43,623 nt of DNA from Ignavibacteria bacterium (GTDB lineage Bacteria; Bacteroidota; Ignavibacteria; Kapaibacteriales; Kapaibacteriaceae). The position numbers and the translations under genes are program-made. The notes beneath the pieces were generated by a model. It searched no databases, was not told the origin of the DNA, and worked only from the letters and a program-made list of their open reading frames with translations. The stretch is taken from assembly GCA_947459875.1 (NCBI GenBank), contig CANHFG010000001.1, forward strand, positions 1 to 43,623, written 5' to 3'. Positions 15,886-23,898 of this stretch are shown piece after piece (within the stretch, counting starts at the first letter, position 1; every line of letters starts with the position of its first letter).

Positions 15886-18177
15886 TTAGAACCTCTCTTC
15901 CTTCACATCGCAGAGCACAGATGTGAGGTCGTTGAACACAACCTCCTCAGGCTCGAAGGCTACGGGTGGCAGTTCGACCTCGTTGGTGGCCGACGTGACA
16001 TTGATGCGCAGGCGGATGGCTTTGCCGTCTTCATCGGCGATCTTTACCGGCACGGGCATACGGAACTTCTCACCGACGCCCTGCTGGCGGATGCGCATGG
16101 TGACCTTCCAATTGCCATCCTGCTGTTTCTCTTTCTTCCATGCCACGCGGTAGGTAGGAAGCTGGTTGCCATAGACCCACTGATCAAAAAACCACCCAAG
16201 GTCAGCACCCGTCAGCTGCTCGATCGTTGTCTTGAAATCTTCGGTCGAAGCATACCGGTTCTTGAAGCGATTGTAGAACTCCCGCATCACCGTCATGTAG
16301 GCATCCTCGCGCATCGTGACCAGGTCGATCATCATGTTGCGCAGCATATGGATCACCCACGCCCCCTTGTAGTACACGAACTGATTGTACGCTTCGAACT
16401 CCAATCCTGCGCCGCTTGAAACGCGATATCCGAGGGCAATGGCCGGCGGTTCGAGGTTCTTGCCAATGTCCTTCTTCCCGAAGGACATGATGCCTTTACG
16501 ATACTCTTCGAGCAGGCGGAAGAACTTCTTCGTCTCCTGCGCTGCCAGCTGTGAGTACATCAGGCACGAGTACTCGGAAAAGCCTTCGCTCAGCCACCGG
16601 TCACGGTAGGAAAGGGGCTTTACGCTGATACCCCACCACTGGTGGGCCACCTCGTGAGCGATGAATTGCTCCTGGAAAAAGTCGGCGGTGCTGACGAACG
16701 CCAGTGATGACAGGTGAAGCAGTCCGGGGAAGGCCTCTCCGTGGGTGCCGGGAAGTTCGGTTGCATGCAGCATGTTGATCGGTGGGGGACCGAAGAGCTT
16801 CGTATAGAACGTCAGCGATTGTTCGATGTCCGTGCCGATCACATCAACGTGATCGTATGAATCCGCGACGTGGTAGAGCGTGCACTTCGGCACTCCATCG
16901 GGTGTGGCAAGGGGCTTTTCCTTAAACAGTCCGATGTGAAAAGAGTTGTTCGAGTTCGGCTGTTCGGTCACCCACCGACTTACTGTCATGCGGTCCTGCG
17001 TGGACGTAGAGACCTTCTTACCCAGCGACACCAGGGTCATCGATGCAGGGTAAGAGAAGGTCATGTCGTAGAGTGCCTTATGGAAGTACGAGTGCGATGG
17101 GATCCAGTCAAGAGATGTGCGTAGAATGGTGTAATCGTCCACTCGCCGTATGAGATCACCATTGTACACTACGCGCATGGTAAACGGCTGACCCTTGGGC
17201 ATGGGCACTGGGATGTTGACGAAGAACGTCGATCGGTCCTTGGCGCGGAAGAAGGTGGTGGCCTGGCCATCGATGAACACTGAGTCGACCTTGACGAGAG
17301 AGGTCACATCCATTGAGAGCCATCGTATGTCCGCCCTGAGGGTTGTCATGGCGATATCGTCGACCACACGTACCTTCATCGACCGTTCGATCGTGCAGGT
17401 GGCCGTGTGCCGCTGCGTGCTGACGTCGTCGAGTGAGTTTGAGCCATCGGCTGCAACCTGTACGTTCCGCTCCTGGTCTGGACACATATTCACGAACGTC
17501 ATGTCTTTTGGACCGTTCTTGCCATCTCTGAAGCTCAGTGTGAAGGGTTCCATCATGTAGGGATCATGGCTGATGTAGCAGTCGATCTCTCCGGCCGTCA
17601 GACTCATATCGTAGGCATTGATGCTCATGTACGGAAGCGTGTCGCGGTTGAGCAGAAATCGCGCGACGGACGCATCGATCTGCTTGGGATCATCCTGCAG
17701 CATGAGGTCGCGAACAGCCTTCACATGCTTCGTTAGCACAAGGTCTCCAATCGGGGAGGTCGGGAATTCCTCGATCAGCGACACCAGACGATCGTCGCCG
17801 AACACAAAGACGGCCGACGTGCAGGCCTTGGCAAAGACCTTGCCGTTATTGAAACGACCGAGATTGACGACCTCTGTCGGATGATTAGGCGTGAACGAAA
17901 TGTTGCACGTTCCGCGGAAAATGGCCGCAATGCGGCGCCCCTCCACGGGCTCGAGGAACACCACCGAGCCGCTATCGAGTGTAATCGAGTAAATGCCATC
18001 TTCAAAAAAGAGCCCCGTGACGGAGCGGTGAGTCGCCGAGTCGACCTTGAGCGTATCGAGCCTCTTGAGCAGGGCCTCGTAGGTGATCCCGGCAGGGGGC
18101 AGTCCGGCATGGATGGCTTGGGCCATTGCCACGGCAGGGAAGGCAAGCAGAAAAAGGATCCGCAATACAGTATTCAT
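15886..18177 (-). CDS. Secreted M1-family zinc aminopeptidase
   Basis: A 763-residue metallopeptidase with a signal peptide (residues 1-20), so it should be periplasmic or extracellular. The zinc site is complete: HEVAH at 508-512 and the third ligand E531 in LSEGFSEY, giving the HExxH-x18-E pattern of gluzincins. The substrate motif usually written GAMEN is replaced here by GTHGEAFPG (about 478-486), which suggests a divergent M1 branch whose exopeptidase specificity should not be assumed. Residues 25-200 form an N-terminal domain unlike the classic M1 start. It is divergent from thyX. A TACGTTTG element on the minus strand (18262-18255) predicts a leader of about 70 nt. Confidence 0.92.
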   Translation of the reverse strand: MNTVLRILFLLAFPAVAMAQAIHAGLPPAGITYEALLKRLDTLKVDSATHRSVTGLFFEDGIYSITLDSGSVVFLEPVEGRRIAAIFRGTCNISFTPNHPTEVVNLGRFNNGKVFAKACTSAVFVFGDDRLVSLIEEFPTSPIGDLVLTKHVKAVRDLMLQDDPKQIDASVARFLLNRDTLPYMSINAYDMSLTAGEIDCYISHDPYMMEPFTLSFRDGKNGPKDMTFVNMCPDQERNVQVAADGSNSLDDVSTQRHTATCTIERSMKVRVVDDIAMTTLRADIRWLSMDVTSLVKVDSVFIDGQATTFFRAKDRSTFFVNIPVPMPKGQPFTMRVVYNGDLIRRVDDYTILRTSLDWIPSHSYFHKALYDMTFSYPASMTLVSLGKKVSTSTQDRMTVSRWVTEQPNSNNSFHIGLFKEKPLATPDGVPKCTLYHVADSYDHVDVIGTDIEQSLTFYTKLFGPPPINMLHATELPGTHGEAFPGLLHLSSLAFVSTADFFQEQFIAHEVAHQWWGISVKPLSYRDRWLSEGFSEYSCLMYSQLAAQETKKFFRLLEEYRKGIMSFGKKDIGKNLEPPAIALGYRVSSGAGLEFEAYNQFVYYKGAWVIHMLRNMMIDLVTMREDAYMTVMREFYNRFKNRYASTEDFKTTIEQLTGADLGWFFDQWVYGNQLPTYRVAWKKEKQQDGNWKVTMRIRQQGVGEKFRMPVPVKIADEDGKAIRLRINVTSATNEVELPPVAFEPEEVVFNDLTSVLCDVKEERF

Positions 18178-18254
18178 ACGTCCTCTGGATGATAAACGGT
18201 CTGAGTCAACAACAGTAACGAGCCGCCGAATCTAGTCTACGTGATGGTTTCACG

Positions 18255-18268
18255 CAAACGTATCTTTG
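18255..18268. promoter_or_regulatory. Divergent -7 elements sharing one TA
   Basis: The 14-bp CAAACGTATCTTTG contains TATCTTTG on the plus strand (18261-18268) and TACGTTTG on the minus strand (18262-18255). Both match TAnnTTTG exactly and they overlap at the TA. The plus element ends 4 nt before the thyX ATG, so the thyX transcript would have almost no leader. The minus element would serve the M1 peptidase gene. Confidence 0.6.
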
Positions 18269-18272
18269 CCAC

Positions 18273-19109
18273 ATGACAGAAGAGGTACAGGCCCTTGTGG
18301 GCAAAGAATTCCGATGTCTTGACAAGGGATTTGTCAGGCTCATCGATGTAATGGGTGATGACTCTGCGATCGTTCAGGCCGCCCGCGTGTCCTACGGTTC
18401 GGGAACCAAGAAGGTTCACGAAGACAGGGGGCTAATACGCTATCTGATGCGCCACTTGCACACCACGCCCTTCGAGATGGTGGAGTTCAAGTTCCACGTC
18501 AAGCTGCCGATCTTCGTTGCCCGGCAATGGATCCGTCACCGCACGGCCAATGTGAATGAGTACTCCGGACGTTATTCGGAGATGAAGGACGAGTTCTACG
18601 TGCCGGATGCCGATCAGGTGCGTGCCCAGAGTGCGATGAACAAGCAGGGCCGGGCCGATGAGGCCTTTGATGCCGAGCGGGCCGAGTCTATCCGCACGTC
18701 GATGCAGCAGACCCAGGACATGCTCTACGGCCAGTACCAGGAGATGCTCTCTACGGACCTCGCGCGCGAGATCGCGCGTATCAACCTGCCGGTATCGAAC
18801 TATACCGAGTGGTATTGGAAGATCGATCTTCACAACCTGTTCCACTTTCTGCGTCTGCGCATTGATGCGCATGCGCAGTACGAGATCCGCGTCTATGGCG
18901 AGGCGATGGCCGAGATCGCCAAGGCTGCCGTGCCCCTTGCCTATGAGGCCTTCGAGGACTACCTTCTGCACGCGCAGAGATTCTCGCGCACGGAACTGGA
19001 GATCATCCGTTCGACGTTGTCAACCTTGCCGTCCATCGACGAGCTGCAGGCCCGGGGGCTGAGCGCTCGCGAAGCACGGGAATTTCTCGACAAACTGCAA
19101 AGGGACTGA
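18273..19109 (+). CDS. thyX: FAD-dependent thymidylate synthase
   Basis: Makes dTMP from dUMP using methylenetetrahydrofolate, FAD and NADPH. The 278-residue protein has the ThyX signature RHRTANVNEYSGRY at residues 88-101, which fits RHR-x7-S. It also shows the conserved early segment QAARVSYGSGTK (about 35-46) and RIDAHAQYEIR toward the C terminus. It is slightly longer than many ThyX proteins. The start codon is only 4 nt after a -7 element, which suggests leaderless or nearly leaderless translation. The next gene begins 4 nt after its stop. Confidence 0.96.
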   Translation: MTEEVQALVGKEFRCLDKGFVRLIDVMGDDSAIVQAARVSYGSGTKKVHEDRGLIRYLMRHLHTTPFEMVEFKFHVKLPIFVARQWIRHRTANVNEYSGRYSEMKDEFYVPDADQVRAQSAMNKQGRADEAFDAERAESIRTSMQQTQDMLYGQYQEMLSTDLAREIARINLPVSNYTEWYWKIDLHNLFHFLRLRIDAHAQYEIRVYGEAMAEIAKAAVPLAYEAFEDYLLHAQRFSRTELEIIRSTLSTLPSIDELQARGLSAREAREFLDKLQRD

Positions 19110-19113
19110 TCAC

Positions 19114-20169
19114 ATGCCGAATGGCCGCACGATCGCAGGTCGATTCTCTCTGCTGGGAGCCGCCGTGCTGTGCGTTCTTGTGATTGGCTGCCGGCAGGAT
19201 CCGGTGGTGCCCAGCGAACCGTCGTTCCCGATCATTCCTGCGCATCTGGCAACCGTTCCGGTGCCGCCCGACAATGTACTCACACCGGCGAAGGTCGAGC
19301 TCGGCCGTCGCCTTTTCTACGAAAAGCGGCTCTCCAGTGAAGGCACGGTTTCGTGTGCGTCATGCCACCGTCAGGATAAGGCGTTCAGTGATGCACCGAA
19401 TCAGGTCAGCCGCGGCGTCAATAACGCCCTCGGTCAGCGCAATGCCCCCTCACTGATCAACGTGGCCTACCGGCCGCACTACTTCTGGGATGGGCGCGCT
19501 GCGACGTTGGAAGATCAAGCCATGATGGCCTTCCTGAACTCCGTAGAGATGGATGCTGATACGCTTGCCGTTGCCGCACTGCTTCGATCCGAGCAATATC
19601 GCCGGGCGTGGCAGGCTGCATTTGCCGATACGACGGTAACCATGCGAAGGGCCATGATGGCCATTGCCAGCTTCGAGCGCACGCTCGTGAGCGCTGACAG
19701 CCGCTACGACCGCTACGTCCTGGGCGACCGGACGGCGCTGTCGGAGCAGGAGCGTCGGGGGATGAATCTATTTTTCAGTGCTCGCTCGATGTGTGGGTCT
19801 TGTCATGGTGGACAGGATCTGACGAATGATCAGTTTCAGAACATCGGGCTGTTCAATCATTACTTCGATCGTGGTCGTTTCAACGTCACCAGGAACCCAC
19901 GCGACGAAGGTCTGTTTAAGACCCCTTCACTGCGGAACATCGCGCTGACAGCCCCCTACATGGCAACGGGCGATAGCGACAAGGGGCCGCTGACAACTCT
20001 GGAGCAGGTGGTGCAGCATTATAATGAAGGGGGCACGCCGTTTGCCAACAAGGACAAGCGCGTACGAAAACTTGGACTTTCCGATGCCGAGGTCGCCGAC
20101 CTTGTGGCCTTTATGAAGGCACTGACCGACTCGTCGACACTTACGCGTGCTGAGTGGTCGGCCCCGTAA
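19114..20169 (+). CDS. Di-heme cytochrome c peroxidase (MauG/CcpA family) lipoprotein
   Basis: A 351-residue peroxidase that would reduce hydrogen peroxide with electrons from the respiratory chain. The signal sequence ends in a lipobox, LVIGC, with the acylated Cys at 26, so it is likely anchored in a membrane facing the periplasm. Two c-type heme sites are present: CASCH (81-85) and CGSCH (227-231). Other family segments are FYEKRLSSEGTVSC before the first heme, VAYRPHYFWDGRA, and KTPSLRNIALTAPYM. Related MauG-type enzymes oxidise proteins rather than peroxide, and sequence alone cannot separate the two roles. It lies 4 nt after thyX, but a shared function is unlikely. A small hairpin covers its stop codon. 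Confidence 0.93.
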   Translation: MPNGRTIAGRFSLLGAAVLCVLVIGCRQDPVVPSEPSFPIIPAHLATVPVPPDNVLTPAKVELGRRLFYEKRLSSEGTVSCASCHRQDKAFSDAPNQVSRGVNNALGQRNAPSLINVAYRPHYFWDGRAATLEDQAMMAFLNSVEMDADTLAVAALLRSEQYRRAWQAAFADTTVTMRRAMMAIASFERTLVSADSRYDRYVLGDRTALSEQERRGMNLFFSARSMCGSCHGGQDLTNDQFQNIGLFNHYFDRGRFNVTRNPRDEGLFKTPSLRNIALTAPYMATGDSDKGPLTTLEQVVQHYNEGGTPFANKDKRVRKLGLSDAEVADLVAFMKALTDSSTLTRAEWSAP

Positions 20170-20183
20170 TGTTGTCATTACGG
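20164..20183 (+). terminator. Hairpin over the peroxidase stop codon
   Basis: CCGTAATG and CATTACGG form a perfect 8-bp stem with loop TTGT that includes the TAA stop. No T tract follows, so termination is doubtful; it may instead affect mRNA stability. Confidence 0.35.
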
Positions 20184-20259
20184 TAAACGCGCGACTGTAA
20201 CCAGAGATTGATATTGCCGTAACGTCTGCGTGACGTAGGGCGAGGAGATTTGCATCGTC

Positions 20260-21270
20260 ATGCAACGATGTACCATTCTCTTCATCTGCGGCTCGGTCAA
20301 TCAGACCACTATGATGGTGGAGATCGCCCGCCATCTTTCCGATCACACATGCCGATTTACGCCGCATTACGCCGACGGCCTGTTGGAAGAGGCCGCGCAT
20401 CGCGGACTGCTCGAGTGGACCATCATCGGAGCGCGCCACCGCGAGCGTGCCCGCCAGGTACTTAATGCGCATGGCTGCGTGATCGACGAACGCGGAAGCG
20501 CCAACGACTACGACCTCGTGGTCACATGCAGTGATCTTGTCGTTCAGCGGAACATCGTCAGCAAGCCGGTGATCCTGGTTCAGGAGGGCATGACTGATCC
20601 GGAAAATGCGATGTATCGAGCCGTGGTTGCTCTTGGTCTGCCCCGATATCTGGCATCGACGTCAACGTTCGGACTGTCGCATCAGTATCGGTATCTCTGC
20701 GTGGCCTCCGAGGGCTACCGTGAGCACTTCTTCCGTAAGGGCGTTCCGACCTCGAAGATCCGCGTGACGGGCATCCCGAACTTCGATAACTGCGACCGTT
20801 TTCGCTCCGTGCCGGCAAAGCACAGCGATTATGTACTCGTGGCCACTAGTGATGCCCGTGAGACCCTCAAGTGGGAGAACCGCCGGCGCACCATTGAACA
20901 TGCCAAGAAGATCGCCGATGGCCGAATGCTGGTATTCAAGCTGCATCCCAATGAGCGCGTAGACCGCGCAAAGCGCGAGATCGAGCGCTGGGCCCCGGGG
21001 TCGCCGGTCTATCATGGATGTGATATCAATCCCCTGATCGCTCACTGCGATGCACTGATCACAAAGTTCTCTTCGTGCGTGTACGTTGGAATCGCTCTTG
21101 GCAAGGAGGTCTTCAGCGATTTCCCGGTCGATGAGCTGCGTCGGATGTGCCCTATTCAGAATGGTGGTCGCTCGGGAGCCGCTATCGCCGATGTCTGCCG
21201 GACGGTATTGAATGACGTTGCTGTGACCGCATTTGAACCTTCAATCTTGCAGTTCCGGAGAGCCGTATGA
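20260..21270 (+). CDS. GT-B-like glycosyltransferase, first gene of sugar locus
   Basis: A 336-residue protein with the look of a GT-B glycosyltransferase or the related UDP-sugar 2-epimerase fold. It has an N-terminal Rossmann-type start (CTILFICGSVNQ), VQEGMTDP (107-114), GIPNFDN (171-177), KLHPNE (227-232) and a C-terminal nucleotide-sugar region (ITKFSSCVYVGIALGKEVF, about 267-285). The HPNE and LITKFSS segments recall CDP-glycerol and Kdo-type transferases. I infer that it transfers the sugar made by the genes that follow; a sugar epimerase role is the main alternative. An AGGAG lies 12 nt before the ATG. It overlaps the next gene as ATGA. Confidence 0.7.
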   Translation: MQRCTILFICGSVNQTTMMVEIARHLSDHTCRFTPHYADGLLEEAAHRGLLEWTIIGARHRERARQVLNAHGCVIDERGSANDYDLVVTCSDLVVQRNIVSKPVILVQEGMTDPENAMYRAVVALGLPRYLASTSTFGLSHQYRYLCVASEGYREHFFRKGVPTSKIRVTGIPNFDNCDRFRSVPAKHSDYVLVATSDARETLKWENRRRTIEHAKKIADGRMLVFKLHPNERVDRAKREIERWAPGSPVYHGCDINPLIAHCDALITKFSSCVYVGIALGKEVFSDFPVDELRRMCPIQNGGRSGAAIADVCRTVLNDVAVTAFEPSILQFRRAV

Positions 21271-22079
21271 GCATGAATCCGAAGGTGGTCGTCATCTGTC
21301 AGGCCCGCACCGGTTCGACGCGTCTCTCCGGTAAGGTGCTGCTTCCGCTAGCTGGTGAGCCCCTTCTTCTGCGCTTTCTTGAACGCGTGTCAATGTCCAA
21401 GTACGCAGCCAACCTCGTAGTTGCCACAACGCACAAGCCGCAGGACGATGAGATCGTGTCGCTCTGTGAGGGGGCTGGCTATGCGGTGTTTCGCGGACAT
21501 GAGACGGATCTATTGGATCGGCACTTTCAGGCAGCGTGTGCGATGGAAGCCGATGTGGTGGTGAAGATCCCCACAGACTGTCCGCTGATTGATCCGCGCG
21601 TGATCGACCTGGTGATCGACACGTACCTCGCAGCGTATCCGCACGTGGACTACGTGAGTAATCTGCACCCGGGTACCTGGCCCGATGGGAACGACGTCGA
21701 GGTGATGACGTTTCTGGCTCTGCAGCGCGCATGGGCCTCGGCCCGGCTGCCCCATGAGCGCGAGCATACGACGCCGTGGCTCTGGGAGAGCAATCATCAC
21801 ATCCGCACCTTGAACGTGGAGCGTCCGGATGGACAGAAGCTTGACCAACGCCATCGTTGGACGATCGATCATCCCGAGGACTACCTTCTGATCCGCGCCG
21901 TGTTTGATGCCTTGTATTGGGACAATCCGCGGTTTCGCTGCGAAGATGTGCTGTCGTTTCTGACTCAGCACCCGGAGGTCGATCTGATCAACGAGCACCT
22001 GCGGGGTCAGGGATGGTACACCACTCATCTGGAGCGGAAAGCACCGGAGTTTACATCGCAACGAAGGATCGCCTCATGA
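21267..22079 (+). CDS. SpsF/CMP-sugar cytidylyltransferase family
   Basis: A 270-residue nucleotidyltransferase of the SpsF/KdsB/NeuA fold. The nucleotide-binding signature QARTGSTRLSGKVL is at residues 12-25, followed by the conserved TDCPLIDPRVID (about 108-119) that marks the metal and nucleotide site, and WTIDHPEDY near residue 197. Relatives couple CTP to a ulosonic acid such as sialic acid or Kdo. With a NeuB-like synthase in the same operon, activation of the product as a CMP-sugar is the natural reading. It overlaps both neighbours by 4 nt. Confidence 0.85.
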   Translation: MSMNPKVVVICQARTGSTRLSGKVLLPLAGEPLLLRFLERVSMSKYAANLVVATTHKPQDDEIVSLCEGAGYAVFRGHETDLLDRHFQAACAMEADVVVKIPTDCPLIDPRVIDLVIDTYLAAYPHVDYVSNLHPGTWPDGNDVEVMTFLALQRAWASARLPHEREHTTPWLWESNHHIRTLNVERPDGQKLDQRHRWTIDHPEDYLLIRAVFDALYWDNPRFRCEDVLSFLTQHPEVDLINEHLRGQGWYTTHLERKAPEFTSQRRIAS

Positions 22080-22933
22080 CGGTAGATGAACGCAATGAAC
22101 TTGAACAGGCCGCACTGCGCGTTCGGCAGCACATTGTGCGAATGTCCACGAACGGCGGCTGTTTTATCGGCGCGTCACTCTCATGCGCAGATCTACTGGT
22201 GTACCTATACTGGCGGTTCCTGAACATTTCGCCTATGACGGTCAACGCCGAGGATCGCGACGTGCTTCTGCTGTCGAAGGGCCACGACGTGCCGGCGCTC
22301 TATGGCGTCCTTGCCGAACGGGGCTTTATCAGTAAGGCTCGCCTGAAAAATCACCTGTCGGTGGGCGATCACATCTACTGGCATCCGAACCGCGCCGTCA
22401 GCGGCGTGGAGTTCCATTCCGGCTCGCTCGGGCACCTGCTGAGCGTCGGTATGGGCATGGCTCTGGATGCGCGGATGAAGGGGCTCCCCACACGCGTCGT
22501 CGTTATTCTGGGTGACGGGGAACTCAACGAAGGAAGCGTCTGGGAGGCCGGTCTGGTAGCCTCGGCGCTGAGCATTGACAACCTTGTGGCCGTCGTCGAC
22601 CGGAATCACTTCCAGGCCAACATACGCACCGAAGAACTTGTGCCGCTGGAGCCCCTTGCCGAGAAGTTCCGGGCCTTCGGATGGGACACGATGCACGTGA
22701 ATGGTCATGACATGGAATCACTCGACGAGTGCTTTGGTGCGCTGCAACTGAGCACGGGCAGGCCTACCGTTGTGATCGCCGATACCCGACGCGGCAAGGG
22801 GCTCCCCAGTATTGAAGAACGTGCCGACCGGTGGTTCTGCAACTTCAGTCCCGAGGAGGCCGATGCACTCCTGGACGAGCTCGCCGGCAACTCCCGTGCA
22901 ACCCTTACCTCAGAAACACTGATCGTCCGATGA
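22076..22933 (+). CDS. Transketolase, N-terminal (TPP-binding) subunit
   Basis: A 285-residue half-transketolase. I start at the ATG overlapping the previous stop (22076). The thiamine diphosphate site is clear: GDGELNEGSVWEAGLVASA, followed about 20 residues later by the metal-binding segment VVDRNHFQ. The conserved histidine segments SKGHDVPALYG and HSGSLGHLL are also present. Together with the next gene it should form a two-subunit transketolase that moves two-carbon ketol units between sugars. Placement between a sugar nucleotidyltransferase and a PLP aminotransferase argues for a specialised role in making an unusual sugar rather than in central metabolism. It overlaps the next gene by 4 nt. 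Confidence 0.92.
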   Translation: MTVDERNELEQAALRVRQHIVRMSTNGGCFIGASLSCADLLVYLYWRFLNISPMTVNAEDRDVLLLSKGHDVPALYGVLAERGFISKARLKNHLSVGDHIYWHPNRAVSGVEFHSGSLGHLLSVGMGMALDARMKGLPTRVVVILGDGELNEGSVWEAGLVASALSIDNLVAVVDRNHFQANIRTEELVPLEPLAEKFRAFGWDTMHVNGHDMESLDECFGALQLSTGRPTVVIADTRRGKGLPSIEERADRWFCNFSPEEADALLDELAGNSRATLTSETLIVR

Positions 22934-23898
22934 ACCGATACGAAACACTTCTTCTCGACACGGCCTCCCGGGATGAGCGTCTTGTGGTGATCACGGCCGA
23001 AAACCGCGGCCACATGCGCACGGTCCCGCCCATGCTTGGAGACCGCTTCATTGACGTGGGCATTGCCGAGCAGACGATGATCGGCATGGCCGCCGGAATG
23101 GCCGTACGCGGACGTGTGGTGGTGACGCATGCCCTGGCGGCTTTCCTGACGATGCGGGCCTTTGAGTTCATCCGCGACGATGTGGCCATTGCCAATGCCT
23201 CCGTGATCATGGTTGGCATGGTTCCCGGCGTGCTCAGCGACGGGAATGGCCCAACGCATCAGGCCATTGAAGACGTGTCGATCATGAGGGGACTGCCCAA
23301 TATGGGGGTGTTCTGTCCATGCGACGAGTCTGAGTTTATCGACGGTATGCGCGTCCTTCTTGAGTCGCGTAGACCATGGTACGTCCGCTACATCAGCACG
23401 CCCGATCTTGCGATCGATCGTGTGGCCTTTGAGCCCGGCGTTGCAGCTGTAGTGCGCGGAGAGGCGTTGCACCGACCGAATGTCACCATTCTGACGTATG
23501 GCTTTCTGACGCGGCAATGCATCGAAGCTGCCGAGGAACTCGGGCGCGATGATGTGCAGGTGCGCGTTGTGAATATGCGAACGCTCAAGCCGGCCGACGA
23601 GAAGTCGATCCTGCACGCCGCTGCCACCAGTGAGCTTGTCGTCACGGTCGAAGATCATCTTCTCACTGGCGGTCTGGCAAGCATTGTCGCCGAAACACTC
23701 ATGGTCCATGGTAAGGGGGCTCATGTGCTGACCATTGGTTTCCCGACGTGGTTCACACCCGGACGTCTGGACGAGGTACTTACCAACGAGCGTATCAGTT
23801 CATCTGCCATTGCCCAACGGATCCGTCAGCGTCTTGCCGACATCGTGCACGCAGCAGTCAAGCCCCCTTCATCAACACACGAGGTCTCTCATGACTGA
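22930..23898 (+). CDS. Transketolase, C-terminal subunit
   Basis: A 322-residue partner of the previous gene, started at the ATG overlapping its stop. It contains the pyrimidine-binding domain with the catalytic glutamate in VGIAEQTMIGMAAGMA (about 39-54), followed by the transketolase C-terminal domain (TILTYGF, then LVVTVEDHLLTGGLAS). Split transketolases also resemble the subunits of DXP synthase or of 2-oxoacid dehydrogenase E1, but the length and motifs fit the TktA1/TktA2 type. The aminotransferase start lies 8 nt inside its 3' end. Confidence 0.92.
   Translation: MNRYETLLLDTASRDERLVVITAENRGHMRTVPPMLGDRFIDVGIAEQTMIGMAAGMAVRGRVVVTHALAAFLTMRAFEFIRDDVAIANASVIMVGMVPGVLSDGNGPTHQAIEDVSIMRGLPNMGVFCPCDESEFIDGMRVLLESRRPWYVRYISTPDLAIDRVAFEPGVAAVVRGEALHRPNVTILTYGFLTRQCIEAAEELGRDDVQVRVVNMRTLKPADEKSILHAAATSELVVTVEDHLLTGGLASIVAETLMVHGKGAHVLTIGFPTWFTPGRLDEVLTNERISSSAIAQRIRQRLADIVHAAVKPPSSTHEVSHD

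Noticed and set aside
20245-20252. GAGATTTG as promoter of the sugar locus
   Set aside because: It misses the first T of the -7 consensus and overlaps the ribosome binding site area. I cannot identify the locus promoter with confidence.
22705-23724. 339-residue minus-strand open frame
   Set aside because: It is antisense to both transketolase subunits, which carry complete cofactor motifs.
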